Shown piece after piece: positions 46,001 through 59,700 of a stretch of 64,000 nucleotides of DNA; the first letter of the stretch is position 1, and each line of letters starts with the position of its first letter. The stretch comes from Tubulanus polymorphus (Eukaryota > Nemertea > Palaeonemertea > Tubulaniformes > Tubulanidae), in NCBI RefSeq assembly GCF_964204645.1, contig NW_027437469.1:1-64000 (forward strand), written 5' to 3'. The translations under genes and the position numbers were made by a program. The notes below the pieces were generated by a model. That model had not been told where the DNA came from. It did not search any database and was given only the letters and a program-made list of their open reading frames with translations.

Positions 46001-49000
46001 TTCCCCCTATCGGAAAAACGACAATTTCGATGCGTAAAAGCGCTCAAATCGTCAGAAAAAGCACTTTTCGGACCGAAAACGTCGTTCAGCGCGAGACAAG
46101 ACGTTTTCGTATCAAATATTCCCCCTATCGGAAAAACGACAATGCCGATGCGTAAAAGCGCTCAAATCGTCAGGAAAAGCACTTTTCAGCCCGAAAACGT
46201 CGTTCAGTGCGAGAAAAGACGTTTTCGTATCAAATATTCCCCCTATCGGAAAAACGACAATTTCGATGCGTAAAAGCGCTCAAATCGTCAGAAAAAGCAC
46301 TTTTCGGACCGAAAACGTCGTTCAGCGCAAGAAAAGACGTTTTCGTATCAAATATTCCCCCTATCGGAAAAACCACAGTGTCGATGCGTAAAAGCGCTCA
46401 AATCGTCAGGCAAAGCACTTTTCGGCCCGAAAATGTCGTTCAGTGCGAGAAAAGCCGTTTTCGTATCAAATATTCCCCCTATCGGAAAAACGTCAATGTC
46501 GATGCGTAAAAGCGCTCAAATCGTCAGGAAAAGCACTTTTCGACGCGAAAACGTCGTTCGGCGCGAGAAAAGACGTTTTCGTATCAAATATTCCCCCTAT
46601 CGGAAAAACGACAATGTCGATGCGTAAAAGCGCTCAAATCGTCAGGAAAAGCACTTTTCGGCCCGAAAACGTCGTTCAGCGCGAGAAAAGTAGTTTTCGT
46701 ATCAAATATTCCCCCTATCGGAAAAACCACAGTGTCGATGCGTAAAAGCGCTCAAATCGTCAGGCAAAGCACTTTTCGGCCCGAAAATGTCGTTCAGCGC
46801 GAGAAAAGCCGTTTTCGTATCAAATATTCTCCCTATCGGAAAAACGTCAACGTCGATGCGTAAAAGCGCTCAAATCGTCAGGAAAAGCACTTTTCGACGC
46901 GAAAACGTCGTTCGGCGTGAGAAAAGACGTTTTCGTATCAAATATTTCCCCTATCGAAAGAACGACAATGTCGATGCGTAAAAGCGCTCAAATCGTCAGG
47001 AAAAGCACTTTTCAACGCGAAAACGTCGTCGTTCAGCGCGAGAAAAGACGTTTTCGTATCAAATATTCCCCCTATCGGAAAAACGACAATGTCGATGCGT
47101 AAAAGCGCTCAAATCGTCAGAAAAAGCACTTTTCGGACCGAAAACGTCGTTCAGCGCAAGAAAAGTCGTTTTCGTATCAAATATTCCCCCTATCGGAAAA
47201 ACCACAGTGTCGATGCGTAAAAGCGCTCAAATCGTCAGGAAAAGCACTTTTCGGCCCGAAAACGTCGTTCAGCGCGAGAAAAGACGTTTTCGTATCAAAT
47301 ATTCCCCCTATCGGAAAAAACCACAGCGTCGATGCGTAAAAGCGCTCAAATCGTCAGGCAAAGCACTTTTCGGCCCGAAAATGTCGTTCAGCGCGAGAAA
47401 AGCCGTTTTCGTATCAAATATTCTCCCTATCGGAAAAACGTCAATGTCGATGCTTAAAAGCGCTCAAATCGTCAGGAGAAGCACTTTTCGACGCGAAAAC
47501 GTCGTTCGGCGCGAGAAAAGACGTTTTCGTATCAAATATTCCCCCTATCGAAAGAACGACAATGTCGATGCGTAAAAGCGCTCAAATCGTCAGGAAAAAC
47601 ACTTTTCAACGCGAAAACGTCGTCGTTCAGCGCGAGAAAAGACGTTTTCGTATCAAATATTCCCCCTATCGGAAAAACGACAATGTCGATGCGTAAAAGC
47701 GCTCAAATCGTCAGGAAAAGCACTTTTCGGCCCGAAAACGTCGTTCAGCGCGAGAAAAGACGTTTTCGTATCAAATATTCCCCCTATCGGAAAAACCACA
47801 GTGTCGATGCGTAAAAGCGCTCAAATCGTCAGGCAAAGCACTTTTCGGCCCGAAAATGTCGTTCAGCGCGAGAAAAGACGTTTTCGTATCAAATATTCTC
47901 CCTATCGGAAAAACGTCAACGTCGATGCGTAAAAGCGCTCAAATCGTCAGGAAAAGCACTTTTCGACGCGAAAACGTCGTTCGGCGTGAGAAAAGACGTT
48001 TTCGTATCAAATATTCCCCCTATCGAAAGAACGACAATGTCGATGCGTAAAAGCGCTCAAATCGTCAGGAAAAGCACTTTTCAACGCGAAAACGTCGTCG
48101 TTCAGCGCGAGAAAAGACGTTTTCGTATCAAATATTCCCCCTATCGGAAAAACGACAATGTCGATGCGTAAAAGCGCTCAAATCGTCAGAAAAAGCACTT
48201 TTCGGACCGAAAACGTCGTTCAGCGCAAGAAAAGTCGTTTTCGTATCAAATATTCCCCCTATCGGAAAAACCACAGTGTCGATGCGTAAAAGCGCTCAAA
48301 TCGTCAGGAAAAGCACTTTTCGGCCCGAAAACGTCGTTCAGCGCGAGAAAAGACGTTTTCGTATCAAATATTCCCCCTATCGGAAAAACCACAGTGTCGA
48401 TGCGTAAAAGCGCTCAAATCGTCAGGCAAAGCACTTTTCGGCCCGAAAATGTCGTTCAGTGCGAGAAAAGCCGTTTTCGTATCAAATATTCCCCCTATCG
48501 GAAAAACGTCAATGTCGATGCGTAAAAGCGCTCAAATCGTCAGGAAAAGCACTTTTCGACGCGAAAACGTCGTTCGGCGCGAGAAAAGATGTTTTCGTAT
48601 CAAATATTCCCCCTATCGAAAGAACGACAATGTCGATGCGTAAAAGCGCTCAAATCGTCAGGAAAAGCACTTTTCAACGCGAAAACGTCGTCGTTCAGCG
48701 CGAGAAAAGACGTTTTCGTATCAAATATCCCCCCTATCGGAAAAACGACAATTTCGATGCGTAAAAGCGCTCAAATCGTCAGAAAAAGCACTTTTCGGAC
48801 CGAAAACGTCGTTCAGCGCAAGAAAAGACGTTTTCGTATCAAATATTCCCCCTATCGGAAAAACCACAGTGTCGATGCGTAAAAGCGCTCAAATCGTCAG
48901 GCAAAGCACTTTTCGGCCCGAAAATGTCGTTCAGTGCGAGAAAAGCCGTTTTCGTATCAGATATTCCCCCTATCGGAAAAACGACAATGTCGATGCGTAA

Positions 49001-52000
49001 AAGCGCTCAAATCGTCAGGAAAAGCACTTTTCGACGCGAAAACGTCGTTCGGCGCGAGAAAAGATGTTTTCGTATCAAATATTCCCCCTATCGAAAGAAC
49101 GACAATGTCGATGCGTAAAAGCGCTCAAATCGTCAGGAAAAGCACTTTTCAACGCGAAAACGTCGTCGTTCAGCGCGAGAAAAGACGTTTTCGTATCAAA
49201 TATTCCCCCTATCGGAAAAACGACAATTTCGATGCGTAAAAGCGCTCAAATCGTCAGAAAAAGCACTTTTCGGACCGAAAACGTCGTTCAGCGCAAGAAA
49301 AGACGTTTTCGTATCAAATATTCCCCCTATCGGAAAAAACCACAGTGTCGATGCGTAAAAGCGCTCAAATCGTCAGGAAAAGCACTTTTCGACGCGAAAA
49401 CGTCGTTCAGCGCGAGAAAAGACGTTTTCGTATCAAATATTCCCCCTATCGGAAAAACGACAATGTCGATGCGTAAAAGCGCTCAAATCGTCAGGAAAAG
49501 CACTTTTCGACGCGAAAACGTCGTACAGCGCGAGAAAAGACGTTTTCGTATCAAATATTCCCCCTATCGGAAAAACGACAATGTCGATGCGTAAAAGCGC
49601 TCAAATCGTCAGGAAAAGCACTTTGCGACGCGAAAACGTCGTTCAGCGCGAGAAAAGACGTTTTCGTATCAAATATTCCCCCTATCGGAAAAACGACAAT
49701 GTCGATGCGTAAAAGCGCTCAAATCGTCAGGAAAAGCACTTTTCGACGCGAAAACGTCGTTCAGCGCGAGAAAAGACGTTTTCGTATCAAATATTCCCCC
49801 TATCGGAAAAACGACAATGTCGATGCGTAAAAGCGCTCAAATCGTCAGGAAAAGCACTTTTCGACGCGAAAACGTCGTACAGCGCGAGAAAAGACGTTTT
49901 CGTATCAAATATTCCCCCTATCGGAAAAACGACAGTGTCGATGCGTAAAAGCGCTCAAATCGTCAGGCAAAGCACTTTTCGGCCCGAAAATGTCGTTCAG
50001 CGCGAGAAAAGACGTTTTCGTATCAAATATTCTCCCTATCGGAAAAACGTCAACGTCGATGCGTAAAAGCGCTCAAATCGTCAGGAAAAGCACTTTTCGA
50101 CGCGAAAACGTCGTTCGGCGTGAGAAAAGACGTTTTCGTATCAAATATTCCCCCTATCGAAAGAACGACAATGTCGATGCGTAAAAGCGCTCAAATCGTC
50201 AGGAAAAGCACTTTTCAACGCGAAAACGTCGTCGTTCAGCGCGAGAAAAGACGTTTTCGTATCAAATATTCCCCCTATCGGAAAAACGACAATGTCGATG
50301 CGTAAAAGCGCTCAAATCGTCAGAAAAAGCACTTTTCGGACCGAAAACGTCGTTCAGCGCAAGAAAAGTCGTTTTCGTATCAAATATTCCCCCTATCGGA
50401 AAAACCACAGTGTCGATGCGTAAAAGCGCTCAAATCGTCAGGAAAAGCACTTTTCGGCCCGAAAACGTCGTTCAGCGCGAGAAAAGACGTTTTCGTATCA
50501 AATATTCCCCCTATCGGAAAAACCACAGTGTCGATGCGTAAAAGCGCTCAAATCGTCAGGCAAAGCACTTTTCGGCCCGAAAATGTCGTTCAGTGCGAGA
50601 AAAGCCGTTTTCGTATCAAATATTCCCCCTATCGGAAAAACGACAATTTCGATGCGTAAAAGCGCTCAAATCGTCAGAAAAAGCACTTTTCGGACCGAAA
50701 ACGTCGTTCAGCGCAAGAAAAGACGTTTTCGTATCAAATATTCCCCCTATCGGAAAAAACCACAGTGTCGATGCGTAAAAGCGCTCAAATCGTCAGGAAA
50801 AGCACTTTTCGGACCGAAAACGTCGTTCAGCGCAAGAAAAGACGTTTTCGTATCAAATATTCCCCCTATCGGAAAAACAACAGTGTCGATGCGTAAAAGC
50901 GCTCAAATCGTCAGGAAAAGCACTTTTCGGCCCGAAAACGTCGTTCAGCGCGAGAAAAGACGTTTTCGTATCAAATATTCCCCCTATCGGAAAAACCACA
51001 GTGTCGATGCGTAAAAGCGCTCAAATCGTCAGGCAAAGCACTTTTCGGCCCGAAAATGTCGTTCAGTGCGAGAAAAGCCGTTTTCGTATCAAATATTCCC
51101 CCTATCGGAAAAACGTCAATGTCGATGCGTAAAAGCGCTCAAATCGTCAGGAAAAGCACTTTTCGACGCGAAAACGTCGTTCGGCGCGAGAAAAGACGTT
51201 TTCGTATCAAATATTCCCCCTATCGAAAGAACGACAATGTCGATGCGTAAAAGCGCTCAAATCGTCACGAAAAGCACTTTTCAACGCGAAAACGTCGTCG
51301 TTCAGCGCGAGAAAAGACGTTTTCGTATCAAATATTCCCCCTATCGGAAAAACGACAATGTCGATGCGTAAAAGCGCTCAAATCGTCAGGAAAAGCACTT
51401 TTCGGCCCGAAAACGTCGTTCAGCGCGAGAAAAGTAGTTTTCGTATCAAATATTCCCCCTATCGGAAAAACCACAGTGTCGATGCGTAAAAGCGCTCAAA
51501 TCGTCAGGCAAAGCACTTTTCGGCCCGAAAATGTCGTTCAGTGCGAGAAAAGCCGTTTTCGTATCAAATATTCTCCCTATCGGAAAAACGTCAACGTCGA
51601 TGCGTAAAAGCGCTCAAATCGTCAGGAAAAGCACTTTTCGACGCGAAAACGTCGTTCGGCGTGAGAAAAGACGTTTTCGTATCAAATATTTCCCCTATCG
51701 AAAGAACGACAATGTCGATGCGTAAAAGCGCTCAAATCGTCAGGAAAAGCACTTTTCAACGCGAAAACGTCGTCGTTCAGCGCGAGAAAAGACGTTTTCG
51801 TATCAAATATTCCCCCTATCGGAAAAACGACAATGTCGATGCGTAAAAGCGCTCAAATCGTCAGAAAAAGCACTTTTCGGACCGAAAACGTCGTTCAGCG
51901 CAAGAAAAGTCGTTTTCGTATCAAATATTCCCCCTATCGGAAAAACCACAGTGTCGATGCGTAAAAGCGCTCAAATCGTCAGGAAAAGCACTTTTCGGCC

Positions 52001-55000
52001 CGAAAACGTCGTTCAGCGCGAGAAAAGACGTTTTCGTATCAAATATTCCCCCTATCGGAAAAAACCACAGCGTCGATGCGTAAAAGCGCTCAAATCGTCA
52101 GGCAAAGCACTTTTCGGCCCGAAAATGTCGTTCAGCGCGAGAAAAGCCGTTTTCGTATCAAATATTCTCCCTATCGGAAAAACGTCAATGTCGATGCTTA
52201 AAAGCGCTCAAATCGTCAGGAAAAGCACTTTTCGACGCGAAAACGTCGTTCGGCGCGAGAAAAGACGTTTTCGTATCAAATATTCCCCCTATCGAAAGAA
52301 CGACAATGTCGATGCGTAAAAGCGCTCAAATCGTCAGGAAAAGCACTTTTCGGCCCGAAAACGTCGTTCAGCGCGAGAAAAGACGTTTTCGTATCAAATA
52401 TTCCCCCTATCGGAAAAACCACAGTGTCGATGCGTAAAAGCGCTCAAATCGTCAGGCAAAGCACTTTTCGGCCCGAAAATGTCGTTCAGCGCGAGAAAAG
52501 ACGTTTTCGTATCAAATATTCTCCCTATCGGAAAAACGTCAACGTCGATGCGTAAAAGCGCTCAAATCGTCAGGAAAAGCACTTTTCGACGCGAAAACGT
52601 CGTTCGGCGTGAGAAAAGACGTTTTCGTATCAAATATTCCCCCTATCGAAAGAACGACAATGTCGATGCGTAAAAGCGCTCAAATCGTCAGGAAAAGCAC
52701 TTTTCAACGCGAAAACGTCGTCGTTCAGCGCGAGAAAAGACGTTTTCGTATCAAATATTCCCCCTATCGGAAAAACGACAATGTCGATGCGTAAAAGCGC
52801 TCAAATCGTCAGAAAAAGCACTTTTCGGACCGAAAACGTCGTTCAGCGCAAGAAAAGTCGTTTTCGTATCAAATATTCCCCCTATCGGAAAAACCACAGT
52901 GTCGATGCGTAAAAGCGCTCAAATCGTCAGGCAAAGCACTTTTCGGCCCGAAAATGTCGTTCAGTGCGAGAAAAGCCGTTTTCGTATCAAATATTCCCCC
53001 TATCGGAAAAACGTCAATGTCGATGCGTAAAAGCGCTCAAATCGTCAGGAAAAGCACTTTTCGACGCGAAAACGTCGTTCGGCGCGAGAAAAGATGTTTT
53101 CGTATCAAATATTCCCCCTATCGAAAGAACGACAATGTCGATGCGTAAAAGCGCTCAAATCGTCAGGAAAAGCACTTTTCAACGCGAAAACGTCGTCGTT
53201 CAGCGCGAGAAAAGACGTTTTCGTATCAAATATTCCCCCTATCGGAAAAACGACAATTTCGATGCGTAAAAGCGCTCAAATCGTCAGAAAAAGCACTTTT
53301 CGGACCGAAAACGTCGTTCAGCGCAAGAAAAGACGTTTTCGTATCAAATATTCCCCCTATCGGAAAAACCACAGTGTCGATGCGTAAAAGCGCTCAAATC
53401 GTCAGGCAAAGCACTTTTCGGCCCGAAAATGTCGTTCAGTGCGAGAAAAGCCGTTTTCGTATCAGATATTCCCCCTATCGGAAAAACGACAATGTCGATG
53501 CGTAAAAGCGCTCAAATCGTCAGGAAAAGCACTTTTCGACGCGAAAACGTCGTTCGGCGCGAGAAAAGATGTTTTCGTATCAAATATTCCCCCTATCGAA
53601 AGAACGACAATGTCGATGCGTAAAAGCGCTCAAATCGTCAGGAAAAGCACTTTTCAACGCGAAAACGTCGTCGTTCAGCGCGAGAAAAGACGTTTTCGTA
53701 TCAAATATTCCCCCTATCGGAAAAACGACAATTTCGATGCGTAAAAGCGCTCAAATCGTCAGAAAAAGCACTTTTCGGACCGAAAACGTCGTTCAGCGCA
53801 AGAAAAGACGTTTTCGTATCAAATATTCCCCCTATCGGAAAAACCACAGTGTCGATGCGTAAAAGCGCTCAAATCGTCAGGCAAAGCACTTTTCGGCCCG
53901 AAAATGTCGTTCAGTGCGAGAAAAGCCGTTTTCGTATCAAATATTCCCCCTATCGGAAAAACGTCAACGTCGATGCGTAAAAGCGCTCAAATCGTCAGGA
54001 AAAGCACTTTTCGACGCGAAAACGTCGTTCGGCGCGAGAAAAGACGTTTTCGTATCAAATATTCCCCCTATCGAAAGAACGACAATGTCGATGCGTAAAA
54101 GCGCTCAAATCGTCAGGAAAAGCACTTTTCAACGCGAAAACGTCGTCGTTCAGCGCGAGAAAAGACGTTTTCGTATCAAATATTCCCCCTATCGGAAAAA
54201 CGACAATGTCGATGCGTAAAAGCGCTCAAATCGTCAGGAAAAGCACTTTTCGGGCCGAAAACGTCGTTCAGCGCGAGAAAAGTAGTTTTCGTATCAAATA
54301 TTCCCCCTATCGGAAAAACCACAGTGTCGATGCGTAAAAGCGCTCAAATCGTCAGGCAAAGCACTTTTCGGCCCGAAAATGTCGTTCAGCGCGAGAAAAG
54401 CCGTTTTCGTATCAAATATTCTCCCTATCGGAAAAACGTCCACGTCGATGCGTAAAAGCGCTCAAATCGTCAGGAAAAGCACTTTTCGACGCGAAAACGT
54501 CGTTCGGCGTGAGAAAAGACGTTTTCGTATCAAATATTCCCCCTATCGAAAGAACGACAATGTCGATGCGTAAAAGCGCTCAAATCGTCAGGAAAAGCAC
54601 TTTTCAACGCGAAAACGTCGTCGTTCAGCGCGAGAAAAGACGTTTTCGTATCAAATATTCCCCCTATCGGAAAAACGACAATGTCGATGCGTAAAAGCGC
54701 TCAAATCGTCAGAAAAAGCACTTTTCGGACCGAAAACGTCGTTCAGCGCAAGAAAAGTCGTTTTCGTATCAAATATTCCCCCTATCGGAAAAACCACAGT
54801 GTCGATGCGTAAAAGCGCTCAAATCGTCAGGAAAAGCACTTTTCGGCCCGAAAACGTCGTTCAGCGCGAGAAAAGACGTTTTCGTATCAAATATTCCCCC
54901 TATCGGAAAAAACCACAGTGTCGATGCGTAAAAGCGCTCAAATCGTCAGGCAAAGCACTTTTCGGCCCGAAAATGTCGTTCAGCGCGAGAAAAGCCGTTT

Positions 55001-56700
55001 TCGTATCAAATATTCTCCCTATCGGAAAAACGTCAATGTCGATGCTTAAAAGCGCTCAAATCGTCAGGAAAAGCACTTTTCGACGCGAAAACGTCGTTCG
55101 GCGCGAGAAAAGACGTTTTCGTATCAAATATTCCCCCTATCGAAAGAACGACAATGTCGATGCGTAAAAGCGCTCAAATCGTCAGGAAAAGCACTTTTCA
55201 ACGCGAAAACGTCGTCGTTCAGCGCGAGAAAAGACGTTTTCGTATCAAATATTCCCCCTATCGGAAAAACGACAATGTCGATGCGTAAAAGCGCTCAAAT
55301 CGTCAGGAAAAGCACTTTTCGGCCCGAAAACGTCGTTCAGCGCGAGAAAAGACGTTTTCGTATCAAATATTCCCTCTATCGGAAAAACCACAGTGTCGAT
55401 GCGTAAAAGCGCTCAAATCGTCAGGCAAAGCACTTTTCGGCCCGAAAATGTCGTTCAGCGCGAGAAAAGACGTTTTCGTATCAAATATTCTCCCTATCGG
55501 AAAAACGTCAACGTCGATGCGTAAAAGCGCTCAAATCGTCAGGAAAAGCACTTTTCGACGCGAAAACGTCGTTCGGCGTGAGAAAAGACGTTTTCGTATC
55601 AAATATTCCCCCTATCGAAAGAACGACAATGTCGATGCGTAAAAGCGCTCAAATCGTCAGGAAAAGCACTTTTCAACGCGAAAACGTCGTCGTTCAGCGC
55701 GAGAAAAGACGTTTTCGTATCAAATATTCCCCCTATCGGAAAAACGACAATGTCGATGCTTCAAAGCGCTCAAATCGTCAGAAAAAGCACTTTTCGGACC
55801 GAAAACGTCGTTCAGCGCAAGAAAAGTCGTTTTCGTATCAAATATTCCCCCTATCGGAAAAACCACAGTGTCGATGCGTAAAAGCGCTCAAATCGTCAGG
55901 CAAAGCACTTTTCGGCCCGAAAATGTCGTTCAGTGCGAGAAAAGCCGTTTTCGTATCAAATATTCCCCCTATCGGAAAAACGTCAATGTCGATGCGTAAA
56001 AGCGCTCAAATCGTCAGGAAAAGCACTTTTCGACGCGAAAACGTCGTTCGGCGCGAGAAAAGACGTTTTCGTATCAAATATTCCCCCTATCGAAAGAACG
56101 ACAATGTCGATGCGTAAAAGCGCTCAAATCGTCAGGAAAAGCACTTTTCAACGCGAAAACGTCGTCGTTCAGCGCGAGAAAAGACGTTTTCGTATCAAAT
56201 ATTCCCCCTATCGGAAAAACGACAATGTCGATGCGTAAAAGCGCTCAAATCGTCAGGAAAAGCACTTTTCGGGCCGAAAACGTCGTTCAGCGCGAGAAAA
56301 GTAGTTTTCGTATCAAATATTCCCCCTATCGGAAAAACCAGAGTGTCGATGCGTAAAAGTGCTCAAATCGTCAGGCAAAGCACTTTTCGGCCCGAAAATG
56401 TCGTTCAGCGCGAGAAAAGCCGTTTTCGTATCAAATATTCTCCCTATCGGAAAAACGTCAACGTCGATGCGTAAAAGCGCTCAAATCGTCAGGAAAAGCA
56501 CTTTTCGACGCGAAAACGTCGTTCGGCGTGAGAAAAGACGTTTTCGTATCAAATATTCCCCCTATCGAAAGAACGACAATGTCGATGCGTAAAAGCGCTC
56601 AAATCGTCAGGAAAAGCACTTTTCAACGCGAAAACGTCGTCGTTCAGCGCGAGAAAAGACGTTTTCGTATCAAATATTCCCCCTATCGGAAAAACGACAA
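43080..56700. repeat. Higher-order repeat block, right arm 2
   Basis: Predominantly ABCDE and BCDE units. 43.9-45.7 kb repeats the mixed-variant series of 13.9-15.7 kb. 46.8-49.9 kb repeats 18.9-22.0 kb at an offset of 27,902 with the same internal spacing (649, 593, 475 bp). 45.7-46.3 kb is a three-fold dimer. A short uniform block occurs at about 49.4-49.9 kb. Confidence 0.85.
45715..46290 (+). repeat. Dimer unit of 236 bp amplified three times
   Basis: Two monomers, one with 'ttttcagcccg' and 'gttcagtgcgag', the other with 'cagaaaaagc', 'cggaccg' and 'gcgagacaag', repeat at exact 236-bp spacing (starts equivalent at 45,735, 45,971 and 46,207). The three copies look identical until the last E-type monomer reverts to 'gcgcaagaaaag'. 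This is a very recent local amplification with a different unit length from the surrounding tetramers and pentamers. Confidence 0.88.
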
Positions 56701-59700
56701 TGTCGATGCGTAAAAGCGCTCAAATCGTCAGAAAAAGCACTTTTCGGACCGAAAATGTCGTTCAGCGCGAGAAAAGCCGTTTTCGTATCAAATATTCTCC
56801 CTATCGGAAAAACGTCAATGTCGATCGGTAAAAGCGCTCAAATCGTCAGGAAAAGCACTTTTCGACGCAAAAACGTCGTTCGGCGCGAGAAAAGACGTTT
56901 TCGTTATCAAATATTCCCCCTATCGGAAAAACGTCAATGTCGATGCGTAAAAGCGCTCAAATCGTCAGGAAAAGCACTTTTCGGCCGGAAACGTCGTTCA
57001 GCGCGAGAAAAGACGTTTTCGTATCAAATATTCCCCCTATCGGAAAAACGACAATGTCGATGCGTAAAAGCGCTCAAATCGTCAGGAAAAGCACTTTCGG
57101 CCGAAAACGTCGGTTCAGCGCGAGAAGACGTTTTCGTATCAAATATTCCCTCTATCGAAAAACCACAGTGTCGATGCGTAAAAGCGCTCAAATCGACAGG
57201 CAAAGCACTTTCGGCCCGAAATGTCGTTCAGCGCGAGAAAAGACGTTTTCGTATCAAATATTCTCCCTATCGGAAAAACGTCAACGTCGATGCGTAAAAG
57301 CGCTCAAATCGTCAGGAAAAGCACTTTTCGACGCGAAAACGTCGTTCGGCGTGAGAAAAGACGTTTTCGTATCAAATATTCCCCCTATCGAAAGAACGAC
57401 AATGTCGATGCGTAAAGCGCTCAAATCGTCAGGAAAAGCACTTTTCAACGCGAAAACGTCGTCGTTCAGCGCGAGAAAAGACGTTTTCGTATCAAATATT
57501 CCCCCTATCGGAAAAACGACAATGTCGATGCTTCAAAGCGCTCAAATCGTCAGAAAAAAGCACTTTTCGGACCGAAAACGTCGTTCAGCGCAAGAAAAGT
57601 CGTTTTCGTATCAAATATTCCCCCTATCGGAAAAACCACAGTGTCGATGCGTAAAAGCGCTCAAATCGTCAGGCAAAGCACTTTTCGGCCGAAAATGTCG
57701 TTCAGTGCGAGAAAAGCCGTTTTCGTATCAAATATTCCCCCTATCGGAAAAACGTCAATGTCGATGCGTAAAAGCGCTCAAATCGTCAGGAAAAGCACTT
57801 TTCGACGCGAAAACGTCGTTCGGCCGAGAAAAGACGTTTCGTATCAAATATTCCCCCTATCGAAAGAACGACAATGTCGATGCGTAAAAGCGCTCAAATC
57901 GTCAGGAAAAGCACTTTTCAACGCGAAAACGTCGTCGTTCAGCGCGCGAGAAAGACGTTTTCGTATCAAATATTCCCCCTATCGGAAAAACGACAATGTC
58001 GATGCGTAAAAAGCGCTCAAATCGTCAGGAAAAGCACTTTTCGGGCCGAAAACGTCGTTCAGCGCGAGAAAAGTAGTTTTCGTATCAAATATTCCCCCTA
58101 TCGGAAAAACCAGAGTGTCGATGCGTAAAAGTGCTCAAATCGTCAGGCAAAGCACTTTTCGGCCCGAAAATGTCGTTCAGCGCGAGAAAAGCCGTTTCGT
58201 ATCAAATATTCTCCCTATCGGAAAAACGTCAACGTCGATGCGTAAAAGCGCTCAAATCGTCAGGAAAGCACTTTTCGACGCGAAAACGTCGTTCGGCGTG
58301 AGAAAAGACGTTTTCGTATCAAATATTCCCCTATCGAAAGAACGACAATGTCGATGCGTAAAAGCGCTCAAATCGTCAGGAAAAGCACTTTTCAACGCGA
58401 AAACGTCGTCGTTCAGCGCGAGAAAAGACGTTTTCGTATCAAATATTCCCCCTATCGGAAAAACGACAATGTCGATGCGTAAAAGCGCTCAAATCGTCAG
58501 AAAAAGCACTTTTCGGACCGAAATGTCGTTCAGCGCGAGAAAAGCCGTTTTCGTATCAAATATTCTCCCTATCGGAAAAACGTCAATGTCGATCGGTAAA
58601 AGCGCTCAAATCGTCAGGAAAAGCACTTTTCGACGCAAAAACGTCGTTCGGCGCGAGAAAAGACGTTTTCGTTATCAAATATTCCCCTATCGGAAAACGT
58701 CATGTCGATGCGTAAAAGCGCTCAAATCGTCAGGAAAAGCACTTTTCGGCCGGAAACGTCGTTCAGCGCGAGAAAAGACGTTTCGTATCAAATATTCCCC
58801 CTATCGGAAAAACGACAATGTCGGACGCGTAAAAGCGCTCAAATCGTCAGGGAAAGCGCTTTTCGACCCGAAAACGTCGTTAAGCGCGAGAAAAGACGTT
58901 TTCGTATCAAATATTCCCCCTATCGGAAAAACGACAATGTCGACGCGTAAAAGCGCTCAAATCGTCAGGAAAGCACTTTTCGGCCCGAAAACGTCGTTCA
59001 GCGCGAGAAAAGCCGTTTTCGTATCAAATATTCCCCTATCGGAAAAACGACAATGTCGACGCGTAAAAGCGCTCAAATCGTCAGGAAAAGCACTTTTCGG
59101 CCCGAAAACGTCGTTCAGCGCGAGAAAAAGACGTCTTCGTATCAAATATTCCCCCTATCGGAAAAACCAGAGTGTCGATGCGTAAAAGTGCTCAAATCGT
59201 CAGGCAAAGCACTTTTCGGCCCGAAAATGTCGTTCAGCGCGAGAAAAGCCGTTTTCGTATCAAATATTCTCCCTATCGGAAAAACGTCAACGTCGATGCG
59301 TAAAAGCGCTCAAATCGTCAGGAAAAGCACTTTTCGACGCGAAAACGTCGTTCGGTGTGAGAAAAGACGTTTTCGTATCAAATATTCCCCCTATCGAAAG
59401 AACGACAATGTCGATGCGTAAAAGCGCTCAAATCGTCAGGAAAAGCACTTTTCAACGCGAAAACGTCGTCGTTCAGCGCGAGAAAAGACGTTTTCGTATC
59501 AAATATTCCCCCTATCGGAAAAACGACAATGTCGATGCGTAAAAGCGCTCAAATCGTCAGAAAAAGCACTTTTCGGACCGAAAATGTCGTTCAGCGCGAG
59601 AAAAGCCGTTTTCGTATCAAATATTCTCCCTATCGGAAAAACGTCAATGTCGATGCGTAAAAGCGCTCAAATCGTCAGGAAAAGCACTTTTCGACGCGAA

